From Undaria pinnatifida (taxonomy: Eukaryota > Sar > Phaeophyceae > Laminariales > Alariaceae), in NCBI GenBank assembly GCA_012845835.1, contig JABAKD010000027.1:2217189-2281188 (forward strand): DNA of 64,000 nucleotides, read 5' to 3'. How positions within the stretch are numbered: the stretch's first letter is position 1; every line of letters starts with the position of its first letter. Below the pieces are notes generated by a model, which saw nothing but the letters and a program-made list of their open reading frames with translations, had not been told where the DNA came from and made no database searches. Both the position numbers and the translations under genes were made by a program. This document shows, piece by piece, positions 22,405-34,400 of this stretch.

Positions 22405-23243
22405 CTGTGCGTCCGGGGCGGTTTTTCGTGAACCGTTTGCTGGCTTCGGTGGGTATGCCGCGCATATCTGCCGGAGCCGATTTTGGTTTTCGTACGGCAT
22501 ACCCCGGGCGGCGCCTCGTCTTGGGACCCGAGTTTCACGGGGACCTCGAGTTTTGGCGGTGGTTTGTTGAGGAGGGATTGGACGCGCGCGGTGGAACCTT
22601 GTCGGCTCCGATGTATCATTTGCTTGAGCGCCCCTCCCAACGTACTCTAATTTCGGATGCATCCAAAACCGCTGTCGGGGGTTTCTGCCTCGAAACTGGG
22701 GTGTACTGGAGATACGATCTTGACGCCGGGGAACGATCTCGTTTTTGTGGGTCGAGCAAGTCAGTTGCAGGCGAGAACGATATATCAATTAACGTCCTCG
22801 AACTGCTAGGTATGGTCGTCTCCGCGTGGGTCCTCGTATCTCTGTGTGCCGAGCGCCCGGCCGCGTTGGGGGACTGCGTGTTGTTGCGTGGCGACAACGA
22901 AGCAGCCGTAGAGTGGGTACGGCGGTGTCGAGGTGGCAAGGAGCCGAGATCGGGCGCGCTGATGCGCCTCCTTGGTGTGCTCGAATTGTCTTCTGGCTGG
23001 CACTTTGACGCGAAACATGTACGGGGTATGTTTAACGTTGCCGCTGACGGTATCTCACGCTGGGATCGCGCTTCCGTCCTCGTTAATCTGCACGCTGTTC
23101 GACCGGATGTTCCGTGGCAGGAGCAAGATTTGGGGGCCGCGGGCATATCCCTATGTACTTCGGTGTTGGCCTCGAACTCATGCGACACGCCATTGCGGCC
23201 TCGTCTGAACGCACTTGTCAGGGGCATTTTGGCGCATGGGTAG
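21924..23243 (+). pseudogene. DIRS RT (third unit) and RNase H frame
   Basis: The frame carries NYFFVRYYVDDGIVVELQWW (RT active site), WDTQLEVLGWIIDT, a short out-of-frame stretch between about 22313 and 22400 caused by one added A and restored by one lost base, then VRPGRFFVNRLLASVGMPRI, FHGDLEFWRWFVEEGLDARG and the RNase H core: LISDASKTAVGGFC (first Asp), NDISINVLELLGMVVSAWVL (Glu), VLLRGDNEAAVEWVRRCRGG (DN) and FNVAADGISR (final Asp). All four RNase H acids are visible. The start shown is simply the first ATG in the open frame, not a real start, since the native N-terminus is deleted. The end overlaps the recombinase frame by up to 90 bases. Confidence 0.8.
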
Positions 23244-24271
23244 AATATCGGGTACGTTGTGGTCTGCCAGTGTTTCTCGATCGGTGCCGAGACGGCATGG
23301 CTAACGTTTGGCATGTGTTTGAGTACGTCGCGTACGCCTTTTCGACCAAGAAATTGAGGTCGGCAACTATTGAGAGCCATTTGTCAGCGATCAAGTTCTT
23401 TCACCGTATTTCGAGAGGTTTCGAGATCGACACCACTCATCCCGTGATTGTTAATGCCCTTAAAGGCGCCGCTCGTTTGCATGCTGACGTTGGCCACCAG
23501 GCAACCGTGCGGCGGCCCGTTTCGTGGGATATGCTGCTCGCGGACGAGAAACTGATCCCCTCGTGGCGTGCCGGGGGTCGTGTTTTGTGGCTTGCCCTGT
23601 GCGCTTCGTTCTGTCTCTTGACTCGCGCGTCAGAAATGTTTGCGGAAACCCGGTTACGAGTTCACGAGACTTACTGTTTGCGGCGTGCTGACGTTGCCTT
23701 CTTTCGCGGAAATATTCAGTTTACCGTTGCGCAGTGGTCAACAGCAGATCGTGTTGAGGTTCGGTTTCGCGGGTCGAAGGGTGACCAACTGCGAAAAGGG
23801 GCGGTTGTCAGGCGTGTGCGAAAGGGTCCGTCGATGCGTGTGGGGGAAGGTGGCGGCGCCGTCGATCTCATGATCGAATTGATGTCTTGTTACTTGTTTC
23901 TTCCCTCTTCGGCCCCCCTGGTTGCGTTTGGCGTTGGTAACGGCAGATGGTCCATGTGGACACAACATCAAGCAACGACAGCTTTGCGGAAAGTGGTTGC
24001 GTTGGCGGGTGTGCGTGCGGAGGAGTACGCCTTGCACTCCCTGAGGATTGGAGGCGCAACGCACTTGTCGGCGGGGGGTGCAACACCGGAGGTGTTGCAG
24101 CGTGAGGGCCGATGGGCGTCCAATGCTTATAAGACGTATGTCCGTAGTCACGGAAAGGACGCCAGTTGGGTAGCAAGTGTTATGTCCCAGGAAGGAATTA
24201 GCGGTGGGGTTCAGCCGGGGCAGGGCACCGAGTGGGGGCGAACTAACCCACCCTTAGATCCGACTAGTTAG
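23153..24271 (+). CDS. DIRS tyrosine recombinase
   Basis: An intact frame of about 370 residues from the ATG at 23153; the ATG at 23180 is an alternative. Motifs: an N-terminal SAM-like, DNA-binding part (RSATIESHLSAIKFFHRISR); the first catalytic Arg in LLTRASEMF; an HxxR box in YALHSLRIGGATHLSAGG; a Trp in REGRWASNAYKTYVRSHGKD, which also carries the tyrosine nucleophile candidate. This R...HxxR...W...Y order is that of phage-integrase-type recombinases. Its place after RNase H is that of DIRS elements, where it inserts the circular cDNA. No stop or frameshift is visible, so this is the only protein of the element that could still be functional; expression would need a promoter from the damaged element. 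Confidence 0.9.
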   Translation: MYFGVGLELMRHAIAASSERTCQGHFGAWVEYRVRCGLPVFLDRCRDGMANVWHVFEYVAYAFSTKKLRSATIESHLSAIKFFHRISRGFEIDTTHPVIVNALKGAARLHADVGHQATVRRPVSWDMLLADEKLIPSWRAGGRVLWLALCASFCLLTRASEMFAETRLRVHETYCLRRADVAFFRGNIQFTVAQWSTADRVEVRFRGSKGDQLRKGAVVRRVRKGPSMRVGEGGGAVDLMIELMSCYLFLPSSAPLVAFGVGNGRWSMWTQHQATTALRKVVALAGVRAEEYALHSLRIGGATHLSAGGATPEVLQREGRWASNAYKTYVRSHGKDASWVASVMSQEGISGGVQPGQGTEWGRTNPPLDPTS

Positions 24272-24672
24272 GCAAACGCGGAAATACAAAGAAGTGTGTT
24301 ATCCAGTGTGCACTCTACGATTCGTGAGTAGGGGGGGGGCGGGGAGGTGAGATAACATCCGTAATACGGGTCTACTACCAGTTTGTGCTGGAGGCTGGCG
24401 TCGAGAGTTCGATGTCGCCAGTTGGTTTGGGAGTTGACTCGTGTATACGGATGTTAGCGGGGGGTTGCCGGCGGGGCAGCCCCGGGGTATTCCCATCTCC
24501 AACCCCCCTCTCCGGGCGGGGGGTTGCGCATTAATATAATACAACTTCGAAAGCAAAGTGCAAAATAGATAAGGTTTAAAATATTGATATAATTAGTAGG
24601 TCAACTCAAAACTTCAAAAACATTTGCCAGAAATTATCGCTCAAAAGTTTTGAAAAAATACAAGGGGCGTCC

Positions 24673-27069
24673 AATATTATTGCTTCCCGTAAAAATATTT
24701 TTATATAAATATAAATAGACCGTGTCGGAAAAAACTAATCGGGCCCCCCTGGGTAGGTCGTGATCGTCACGTTTTATCAAACAGGCCGAGTCCATTCGTA
24801 CCAGCAGTAGCTAGTAGCTGCGGCAAACGTACTGTACTCCGGATTGGTTGTCGACATTACTCGGAGAAATAATTTTAAAATGTCGAGGGTGATGATGATC
24901 GTATGATGTACCTGGTATGTCTTTCTCCCACATCTTCAGGGGCCTCCCGGACCGCAACTTCCTTCCCTGCTTGGCGTTTTACTGTTTGGTGGCTTGGCCT
25001 GGCTTGGCTGAGGTTGCTCGAAACCCCTTGATTGCTGGATCTACTCTTTGTTGTTGTAGTGAACCGTTCGCTCCACCGACTCTTCGTCCGTAGCCGTCGT
25101 TGGACCTTGATCTGCAACGTCTTCTGCTTCATCATCTATCTGCCTCTTGTCCTCCTACCGTCCGTGAGCAACAACAAACAGGTGAAAAATGCGGGTCAAC
25201 ATTTTTTTTATTGTACAGGAGAATAGTCTAAACATACATACAATATAAGGCACCTGGTACCAGATATCGTATCGGATACAGGTATAACCGTGTTGTTGGT
25301 TTTGCCCCTGCGTGAGTGGTACGTCGTATGAGTGCTCCACCACGAGCTGCACCAGCCAGACCCCAAAACCTCGAGCAGCTCTAACACGATCATCATCATC
25401 AGCTGGCATGGGCAGGATTTCTGCTGACCTTGTAAGATCAACACCAAGAATGCTAGGGAATAAACGGCCCTCGCAGCAGCAGTCTGCGGGCTACAATGAA
25501 CGAGGAACGTTTCGATAACAATGTAGGGGGGCTTACATTCATGTACAGTACCAAGAATTATTTTACAAGTTTGGGATGGGGCTAGCTTGATATCCCGGGA
25601 GCGTGGCTATTAATATGACAGCCCACAAAAGGGGACACAGGCGTTGAATGACAAAGTATGATATGATGATATACGGGAGCTACTACTACTGCTGTGCTTT
25701 TTGCTGCTGCTGCTGCTGTAGTCTATATATCCATGCTCCTGGCCTCAGGTTCGACCATTTTTTTTATCGTTGCGGGACGTGCAAACGTTGTCATGGTCCG
25801 ATCTCCTGCTGCTGGAGGGTACCTTATCGCTTTTCCACAACATGGTTGACATGTTAAATTACTTGTACCCTCACCTTCACCCTAACCTTTACCCAATCAA
25901 ACGCAACCACCAACCAATGTACGGTGAAACCCCCTTCGTCTCGTACACAGTGTGCGTCAACCATGTCGGTAGGCTACAACGCACACATACGCCGTGACTA
26001 TCTTGGCACGTAGGCAGGAAGAGCGACTGCCGCACGTTGTCGTACTGCTTGCTGCTGCTGTGCTGCTGTTATAGACTATACCTGGTAGTGATTTGTGGCT
26101 GCAGACGGAGCGGCTGCTTTTGAAAAAATAATCCATCTCTCTTCTTGATCGTATATTGGTGCGTATGACAAAACACAATCGGTAATACTATTAAATACTG
26201 CTTTAATGCTGCCCACTCGCACATCTAGTACACACATAAGCCCACACACATACACATACACGCAGAACAGTCTGTGGTTGCCGTGAAGAGCTCACAGCAC
26301 GGCTGCCGCTGCACCGTGACCTCCGCAAGCTGTTGTTGATGTTTTGTAATTGTTCTAACATTAAAAAAAGGCCAACTAACCTGGAGGATACTCTTGCAAT
26401 ATTAACGCCATATCTTATAACCAAAACAGAAAATAAGCTCAATTTTCGTACGGCAGAATCAGACGGGCAGAATCAGATCGACGGCCCATTATGCTCGACC
26501 ATTTCGCCATCCTTAGTTCAATGTATATACTATGTCATTATTCTGTGAACATCCCGTTTTTGTTTGAAATTGTGCTCTGGGGGGCCTTAAATCCTGGTGG
26601 GCGTCCGCCCGCGACCCGCGGCATGACGGCACATAACTCGACCTCCAGCAATTCTGGGCACACAGCTGACCAAAAAATGCCGACTTTAAGTACTGGGTTT
26701 TTCCCACTACCCTGCGAAATGTTGTCACAAGATACGAAACCTGACGCGTACGTGCGCGCTCATACAATCGCGCAACAGAGTTTCGGACGTACTGTGGTCA
26801 ATATTCCGGAACAAAGCATGCCCCCCGCTGGTTCCAGTACGTGTTCCGGCCAAAAAACACATCGGGCCGCAGCCCCTGTGCCGGTCTTCGTTACAAACGC
26901 GTGGCCTCGTGTCTATGTGAGGTTTTGTATAATATGCCTCGGTACATACGTATATATTTTATAGACGACTGGACGGTACCTGATGGGGTATGTATATGTA
27001 TGCACTCAACAGTGCCCACACATCAAAAGCGTGTGTATCGTGCTCGGTTGCCAGGTGTATTATAAATAC
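24673..27069. other. Intergenic DNA, no recognised gene
   Basis: Holds a CTG run (about 25705-25722), further CTG/TGC patches near 26047-26068 and a degenerate telomere-like patch (accctcaccttcaccctaac, 25867 on). A plus-strand frame at 26491-26964 is open for 157 codons but has no familiar motif and no conserved-looking composition. Nothing else could be supported. Confidence 0.4.
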
Positions 27070-28060
27070 TAAACCACACTCCAGCTGTGAGATCGAGGAT
27101 TTCGTCGAAACTCATCTTCGCAAGCTGTGTGTGATACTACGATGGCGCGTATTGCGGGTCGTGTGTACTCATTAAGGAAATAGGTCGGCGACTCCCCTTT
27201 CTTGGAACTATAGTGTAGCTATCAGGGTCAACAGGGTGATGTTAGTCAGTCTGTGCGCGGAAACTATAAAACCCGTTTTTGAGGGGGACAAAATGTGACA
27301 GTATATAAAGTTATTCCTGTGAGTCGAATAACCGGTGAGGGGGGGGCCGACGTTTTAAGGACGTGGGGGCCTGGGTTTGATCAAGAGGGAGCGGGGGGGG
27401 GGAAGGGGAAACTTAACCTGTGCGTGAAAACTATAAATCCTTTAAGGGGATAGATCCGACGGTTTTGGAAAGAATGCACCAATTTATCATGTATATCCTG
27501 TAAGCCGTACAACCAGTGACGAGAGGGCGGAGTGTTCGAGGGGGTTGGGGGGGGGGGGGGGGGGGCGAAAGGGTTTTCTTCAGCAGCTTCAGGTCGCACA
27601 TAGATGTAGGGGTTTGCTATACGTGTGGTGCTAGGTCTAGGCGATGGTGCGGGTGGTGTGGAAGGAGGGGGTGTAGGGGAGGGGGGGTGTGAATTGAATA
27701 CGCGGCATGGATGGCTGTAAAAAGATGATGAGGTGATATCAAGTGCGTGGAAGTGTTTATTACTTTAGCAGATTTCGATGGTAGGTGGGGTGTTTAAGCA
27801 AGAAGGAGCGGGGGAAAACATGAAAGGCTGGGGGGTGAGGGTTGGTTTCAGGTTTAGGTCACAAAATATATATAAATAGAATACACCAGCTGTGAGATCG
27901 AAGATGTGTGTGATACTTCGATCGCGTGTATTACGAATATATGAAGGGGCTTGCTATACGCGTGGTGCTAGGTCTAGGCGATCGTTCGGATGGTGGGGAA
28001 GGAGGGGGCGTTGGGGGTGGGGGGGTGGGTGAATGAAAGCCACGTCACGGATGGCTAGGA
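27070..28060 (+). repeat. Dispersed repeat family, copy 2
   Basis: Begins ccacactccagctgtgagat at 27070 and follows the order of copy 1: head, cagggtcaacagggtgatgt, gtgcgcggaaactataaaac, G-rich run, a second block (aatgcaccaatttatcatgt), G-rich run, then a second head at about 27878 (acaccagctgtgagatcgaa). About 85-90% alike to copy 1 in the heads by eye. Confidence 0.75.
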
Positions 28061-28835
28061 AGACAACGAAGTGGGGCTGGGGGCGGGCTATATATACCAG
28101 TATCTGCATATATGTCGCGGGTATGCACATCTACTATCAGCCGTCGTTCTTCGTGCCGTGATGTGGCATGCCGTATGATATATCGAACAGTACCTCGTGC
28201 CGTCTGCTACGCGATTATCATCCTTCACACGCTGTATTTGTTTGAAATAATATCGGGCACCTCCTGGCTTTTTTCAGTTACATATATATCGGTGTTTTTT
28301 TCTTGGCCGTACGTGTATCAGTTCTCCGGAATATTTTTTCCAATTTCCTGGCGGCCTGCAGAAAAATATTTGGATGTGTGCCCATCCGATCGACAAATGT
28401 TACGCTTGCGAACGCAATGCGCCACCCGTGAAATTGTTCGCTTGAGATACTGCTAAGAGACGAACTGCCATACGTAGCGTGTATTGCATGTGTATCCGCT
28501 GCACGTTCAGAAATTCTGCCTTGTAAATCTGCGAATTGATTGCGGTAAGCGGTGCCCCCAACAACAGTAGGAGCAATGTTGCTTCCTATTAACAACGATG
28601 ACGGCCTGCTCTCGGAATGTTAAGCGTAAAACGTTTCGATTGACCCGTCTTTCTGTAGACTTACGCCCTTTTAAACTCTCCACATTTGGCCCCAAACCCA
28701 AAATGTTATATCGCTCCCGTGAGATGGTACTATTCAATCGCCCGGAGGTTGTTCTGACTGACACCCCTGTTAACTTACTCCGCCGTTGTGACCCTGTGTG
28801 TGCTGTAATCTGGGTACATCCGCCCTCACTTTTGT
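28061..28835. other. Spacer, no recognised gene
   Basis: An open frame at 28112-28456 starts with serine/arginine-rich and then hydrophobic residues but lacks any known motif. A minus-strand frame at 28278-28595 overlaps it. Neither is supported. Confidence 0.35.
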
Positions 28836-29490
28836 TATAAGGCTTAGTTTGGGTAAGCTATCGGTTAACCTTTTGCAAGTGGTCAAACGGACTAATACCC
28901 CACTAAAGTCCTTAACAAATGGCGTCGTCGACAGACCATGGGTTTTTGGGTCGTGGGTTCGATCCCCACCATCCACAATAATAAACTTTTTCAGATTTTC
29001 CCATGGCGAACTTGAAAAATACTCTCCCCGGTATACCCAGGAAATGAAACGGCTTGGACATATTGACAGGTCCGCCCGTATATCCGGCCGACCTGCTATC
29101 CCGCCGTTTCAGGGGGGAAGAGTGATATAAGGCTTAGTTTGGGTAAGCTATTGGTTAACCTTTTGCAAGTGGTCAAACGGACTAATACCCCACTAAATAC
29201 CTTAACTAATGGCGTCGTCGACAGACCATGGGTTTTTGGGTCGTGGGTTCGATCCCCACCATCCACAATAATAAACTTTTCAGATTTTCCCCATGTCGAA
29301 CTTGAAAAACACTCTCCCTGGTATCCCCAGGAGATGAAACGGCTTGGATATTGACAGAGGTCCGCCCTATATCCGGCCGACCTGCTATCCCGCCGTTTCA
29401 GGGGGGGAGAGTGTTATAAGGCTTAGTTTGGGTGAGCTATCGGTTAACCTTTTGCAAGTGGTCAAACGGACTAATACCCCACTTATTCCT
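28836..29490 (+). repeat. Tandem SINE-like repeats, 290-bp unit, 2.3 copies
   Basis: Units start with tataaggcttagtttgggta at 28836, 29126 and 29415; the third stops near 29490. Each full unit has an A-box-like ttgcaagtggtcaaacgg, about 80 bases later a perfect B-box-like gggttcgatcccc inside a 5-bp stem (gtggg/cccac), and a run of T shortly after (aaactttt), as in Pol III genes. A normal tRNA cannot be folded because the acceptor and anticodon stems are missing. A tRNA-derived SINE or another Pol III transcript in tandem is the best reading. Copies 1 and 2 differ by roughly 5%. Confidence 0.7.
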
Positions 29491-31309
29491 TAACACTTTC
29501 CCGTCCTTCTTGTGAAGTAGCATTCAGATAAATATACCTCTTTGAACATACTATAATGTGATGTTTCGGACCAATTCAAACTTTTTACACATCATAGCAT
29601 TTCCCGTCGGACTTGATACCATTCGGAACAAGTTCGCCCTCGCACGTCCGTCCATGGATATTTGTACTGTATGTAGTGTGGAGTTCAGATTAACACCTCT
29701 GTGAACACACTCCATGGCCCTGTAGACTGTGGTATCACCCGATATTCTCCCTACGTGGTGCATTTCGTCGGACTTGATTGAGTCTTGCCGGTTCAACCTT
29801 CTCGATATGTCCATACATTCACATGTCCGTCCTTGGTTGTGACATATTGTTCGGACTCCCCCCTCTTTGTACATGTGCCGTCTCGAACCCCTTTTCACTT
29901 TGTTGACGACCGTGTTTACACTATAGCCACTCATCGAAGTACATCAGACATGCCGGAAAATGGTCTGCATGGTGAGTAGTCCGTCCATGATCCGGTTATT
30001 GGTGTGATATTCATTCTCCAGCTTGATCCGCTCGTCGTGCGGTATTTTGCCAGCGACACCTTGCCCCCGAGAACTTACACGAAGTACGAATCAACTCCAT
30101 GTATAAAAGCATGCATGCTTATATTAATAGTTGGTCTAGCTTGGGTTATGTGGACCTGATGGCTTAACTTGGTTACTAGACACTATGTAGCGCCAGGCTC
30201 CATCCTTGTGCGACCGAATTACATGACATGTGTGTCTGTATGTAATATGCCCCAAGAAACATTCGTATGGTTCGCTCGCTCGCATAGGTTTGGTACCAGT
30301 TTTACCAGTTGCACATTATAAGTGTACGTCCAGTACACCCCAATTGTTCCCCTGGTCGTCCCCTGGTCTAGACTAGTTTGTCGTTATCACGTGCTGTGTT
30401 CATTCTTGATCGACCCCATATTCTACATATGATGCACCGCATGCTGTATATTGGGTATATACAGTGGACTATGTCCTGGCATTCGTGAGGCAGTACCGCA
30501 TAGTTCCTGTTCTATGCATACATGCCTGTGTCTCTCCTGACTGGTATGGCCTATATCAATGATATCGCGCCCTTGCCATTGACCGGTCAATGTGTTTCAC
30601 CCTGACACGCAGCCAGTCTCCTCCTTTGGATTAATGTAATGCCTGGTCACCACTATGGAACCTGGTCTCTCACGGGGTCCCGGAGTCGAAGTGGAGAGGG
30701 TGGTCCCGGAGGTCTGGTACTCGTCGCGGATGGTCGGTAGTCGGAGCGGAGAGGTCGTCGCAGAGCTGAAGTCGAAGCGGACAGGGCGTCGCGGTGCTGA
30801 GGTCCCTCGACGATCGTTCTCAACAGCGAACGCGACTGACAACTCTTCTTTCTTATATGTAGCAAGGAGATGCCAAGCCAGAGCTAGAGTGACGGTGGGC
30901 ATATGCCCTTCGTCATGCGGCGGGATCATCTTTCGGTGGCTGACTTTCCGGGGACGGGTCAGCGCCGTCTATGACGGGTGACGCCGTTCGCGACCCGGGA
31001 TCGTGTATTGCCTGCCCAGTGACGTGTCCTCTCGCGCATGCGTGTACCCGATCTACGATAGGTATCTACGACCCTGTCTTCCACATGCACGAGAATAGAA
31101 ACCGGGAATAAATACAATCATACGTACGTGCAGTTTATATTCTCGTACATTATTAGTACTTGTCGCTTATCTCGTACACGCCCATTTAGATTCTTGCATC
31201 TTGTCCGTATCACGCGGACAATTAGTAGTATCATATTCGGGTCGACTCTCCCGATCGCATCCCATACCAGGCGCATACAATTTCCGTATCAGAGTAAAGT
31301 ATTAATAGC
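29491..31309. other. Intergenic DNA, no recognised gene
   Basis: Overlapping open frames on both strands at 30597-30981 are arginine/serine-rich and mutually antisense, typical of GC-biased chance frames. A minus-strand frame at 29551-29934 has no known motif. No RNA gene or element was identified. Confidence 0.35.
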
Positions 31310-31800
31310 ACATACGGGTTTTACAGTTTTCGCGCACAGACTGACTAACATCACCCTGTTGACCCCGATAGCTACAATGTAGTTGCAAGGGGACGCTGAC
31401 CTATATCCTTAATGAGGACACACAACCTGTAATACGCGCAATCGGAGTATCACGCACCGCTTGCAGAAATGAGTTTCGACCAAATATTCGATCTCACAGG
31501 TGGAGTGTATTTTAATTTTTATAATATATTTATATCATGTCATGTTCATAACGCTATGTATCCGTGTGTTTCACCACGATGACAGCATGCATGCATATTT
31601 TGGTCCCCCTCACGAAAAACGGGTTTTATATTTTCCACGCTCAGGTTGAATAACGTCACCCTGTTGACCCTGGTACAAGCTACTTCTAAGAGAAGTCGCC
31701 GACCCATGTCCTTAATGGAAACATACACCCAGCCGTATGCGCGATCCGAGTACCACATATATATACAGCTTGATTGAGCGAATATGAGTTTTGACAAGTC
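31310..31800 (-). repeat. Dispersed repeat family, two inverted heads
   Basis: On the minus strand 31517-31310 and 31800-31610 each carry the head of the family: gtgagatcgaa-like start, catt-ttgcaag, cgatcgcgcgtatta-like patch, cctta-tgagga, gtcaacagggtgatgttagt or gtcaacagggtgacgttatt, and the gcgcg-aaaact stretch. The second is more diverged. A third trace, ggagtgtattttgattttta, lies at about 32085. Confidence 0.7.
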
Positions 31801-32699
31801 TTCGATCCTTTTCATACCTCCTCCGGTACAATCGTCTGTGTGTATTTCTTGTCTGGGTGTTGCTTATGTCCCTATTGTCCACCAGTCAGTATTGGCACCG
31901 TTATTTTGACAGTCTGTCTGGTGGTTTGTAATCCCATACCCACCCGTGCGGGTAGTTGTTCCTGTGAAGCCTGAACAAAACAATAAAACAAAGGAGAGTG
32001 GGATATCGCCCCCCCGAATATTTTAAACTTTTATTTACCATATAAAACCAGTCATATAATAAAGATCCCACAGCAAGCTGGAGTGTATTTTGATTTTTAT
32101 GACAAACTGAAATATTTCCTCGGCAATCTGCGACGGTTTTCTTTTTTTCTTCCAATATTTGTTTTGTAAGCTTTTAACGGAAAACGAAAATGTAAGCATC
32201 AGAAAAAAAGGGGGGGGGTCCCTAGTGTGTATCCGGTACGATGTTTTTCATCTAATGAGCCAACATGTCGCCTGTTCCTCTGTCGTCGGCCTCCCCAGCC
32301 CCGCCTGCTCTTCTTTTCGAGCGAAGTCAACCTGTGTGTATAGCGCTCGAACTGTTACGCTAAGTACCTGCATTACCCCCCAATTCAGGACCCGACATAG
32401 CCGTGTGGTCATATCATACTTGGACTTGTCATAATGACTTTCTGCCGCCCTCACACATCCGTTTCTAACGGATAAGTTTTTTTTTCATGTATTTATTGAG
32501 ACCGACACTGTGTGAAAACATGCAAAAGGTACGTCTTATACCAGCTGCTTTGTTGTTAGGAATCGTGGTTACAATCCGACTCGATATCCGCCATCCCGTT
32601 TGATATTATGTCTTGCCGGACTTGCCACAATGACTCTCTGAAACTTTCCACCGTCACACATCCACCCATGCATAGTTGTGAAGCTTTTTTCAGATCGAC
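31801..32699. other. Spacer, no recognised gene
   Basis: Only the inverted trace of the repeat head at about 32080-32100 stands out. Open frames are short and lack motifs. Confidence 0.35.
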
Positions 32700-33150
32700 C
32701 CTTCCGAACGTGATCCGTGGTTTTATTTGGCGGTTAATGGACTGTTTGATTGGTTATTGTCCTATCGATAGTCGGCTTCCCCCCACACATCGTGTCACCG
32801 TTCGTCGGATTTGCTGTTGCAACTGTCTAGATAAGTACGTCCTCACTCTCCGTTGTGGTGAGGTATTTACCCAGCCCTCCGTTTTCGATTCTCACAACTT
32901 TGTGTGGCTGTTAATATTACTGTTAACTGACCCGTTTCATTACTTGGCCTTAGACTGTTTGTTTTGTTATCGTCGTATTGATAGTCGCCCCCCCCTCACA
33001 CACACGCACACACGTCATGGTGCCGTTCGTCGGACTTGCCGTGATAACCCTCTAGACTAGTACGCCCTCAATCTCCGTTGCGGTGAGATTCCTACCCGGC
33101 CCTCCATCATGATTTTGTTTGGATATTGATATTATTACCGTTGACATCGG
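32700..33150 (+). repeat. Two diverged tandem copies of a 214-bp unit
   Basis: The strings gactgtttgattggttattg and ccgttcgtcggatttgctgt (32738, 32808) recur as gactgtttgttttgttatcg and ccgttcgtcggacttgccgt (32952, 33022), both 214 bases later. The copies are about 75-80% alike. Confidence 0.7.
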
Positions 33151-33598
33151 CCGACGACCTATGCATATGATCCGGGAGAATCTACTTGCCTTTGGCTACT
33201 TGTGAGTAGTCTATTTCGACGTTCCAGTGTCGTGGTATAGGCGAAACCGGAAAAAAGGAAAGATCGATTCAATATCAATTGATTTTTCCGTCGGCATTAG
33301 TCTATAGACTCTATCGACTGATTCCCTTGAAATAAAAATAAAAAATTGACCAGTGTAATGACCAGTCAGTGTACCAGTAATTTTTCCCTTAATAATTACA
33401 CCAGATCCCCCTATTTGGACCCCTCTCCGTAATTGGTTGGTCTCACGTCGCGAGGTTATTATGCGATCGCGGTGTAATGACTCCGTACAATCTGTACACA
33501 CACCATATAAATCTTGGTTAGCCGAGCCCATTCTCCGTGTATCATGTTCACACCAGGGGCAAGATAACTCCACACACCGAAAAAAAATAATTTAAAGA
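33151..33598. other. Spacer, no recognised gene
   Basis: A minus-strand frame (33211-33573) is open for 120 codons without a recognisable motif. Nothing else was seen. Confidence 0.35.
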
Positions 33599-34400
33599 TT
33601 AAAATACACTCCAGCTGTGAGATCAAATGTTTGGTCGAAAATCATCTTTGAAAGCTGTGTGTGATACTCTGATCGCGCGTATTACAGGTTGTGTGTTCTC
33701 ATTAAGGATATATATAGGTCGGCGACTCCCCTTGCAACTACAGTGTAGCTATCAGGGTCAACAGGGTGCTGTTAGGCAGTCTGTGCGCAGAAACTATAGA
33801 ACCCATTTCTGAGGGGGACCAAATTTGACCGCTGTGGAAGAAAATGCGTCAGTTTATCAAGTGAATCCTGTTTGAATAACCGGCGAGGGGAGGGCGGAGG
33901 TTTTAGGGACGTGGGGGCCTGATTTTGATCAAAGAAGAGCGGGAGGGGGGGAGGGGGGGAGGGACAGGTGGGGCAGCTCAAATTGTGCGTGGGAATTTTA
34001 AATCCTTTTTGCAAGGGGATGGGGGAGGAATGCGAGGGGGAGGGGGGGCGTTAGGTCGCATATATGTAGGGGTTTGCTATATGCGTGGTGCCGGGTCTAG
34101 GCGATGGTGCGGGTGGTGGGGAAGAAGGGGACGTTGGGGGCGGGGGGGGGGTTGGAATTGCCGCAGCGGCATGGACGGCTCTAAAAAAAAAAAGGCGATA
34201 TCCAGGGCGTGGAAGTGTTTGTTACTCTGGCATATTTCGATATTGGGTGGGGCGTGTGAGCAAGAGAGAACGAGGAAAAAAAAAAGAGGGAGGGGGGAGG
34301 GGGAGGAGGGGGGAGATGGGTTAGAGCTACGGCATGGATGCTAAGAGGATAATGATATGATATCAGTTGGCTGGTAGTGTTTACTACTCTGGTAAATTTC
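33599..34400 (+). repeat. Dispersed repeat family, copy 3
   Basis: Starts aatacactccagctgtgaga at 33599 and carries the whole head (agctgtgtgtgatactctga, cgactccccttgcaactaca, gtcaacagggtgctgttagg), then G-rich runs, a shortened second block and ggaagtgtttgttactctgg. It lacks a clear second head. Confidence 0.75.

Larger units (their letters stand above)
20357..24672 (+). mobile_element. DIRS-like tyrosine-recombinase retrotransposon, internally deleted
   Basis: The left end (ggacgccccttatttttga) is mirrored at the right end (aaaaaatacaaggggcgtcc, ending at 24672), as expected for inverted termini of DIRS elements. In between come the 214-bp repeat, three tandem RT-core units, a full RNase H region and a tyrosine recombinase. 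The gag ORF and N-terminal RT are missing: the 214-bp repeat joins directly to the middle of RT at 20650/20651, whereas in the minus-strand copy the same repeat leads into the gag-like ORF. The RT-RH-YR order and inverted termini distinguish it from LTR elements. Known for the group: integration by tyrosine recombinase, without a target duplication. Confidence 0.85.

Noticed and set aside
20512-22640. Several long minus-strand frames over the DIRS RT block
   Set aside because: They repeat with the same period as the RT units and are the complement of RT coding sequence.
28917-28978. tRNA gene at the B-box-like string
   Set aside because: The T arm is perfect, but no acceptor or anticodon stem can be formed at the right distance, so a tRNA was not called.
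29121-29490. CRISPR-like array from regularly spaced repeats
   Set aside because: Units are 290 bp, contiguous without unique spacers, and in a eukaryotic context; they are tandem SINE-like repeats.
30597-30981. Overlapping open frames on both strands
   Set aside because: They are mutually antisense, arginine- and serine-rich, and carry no motif.
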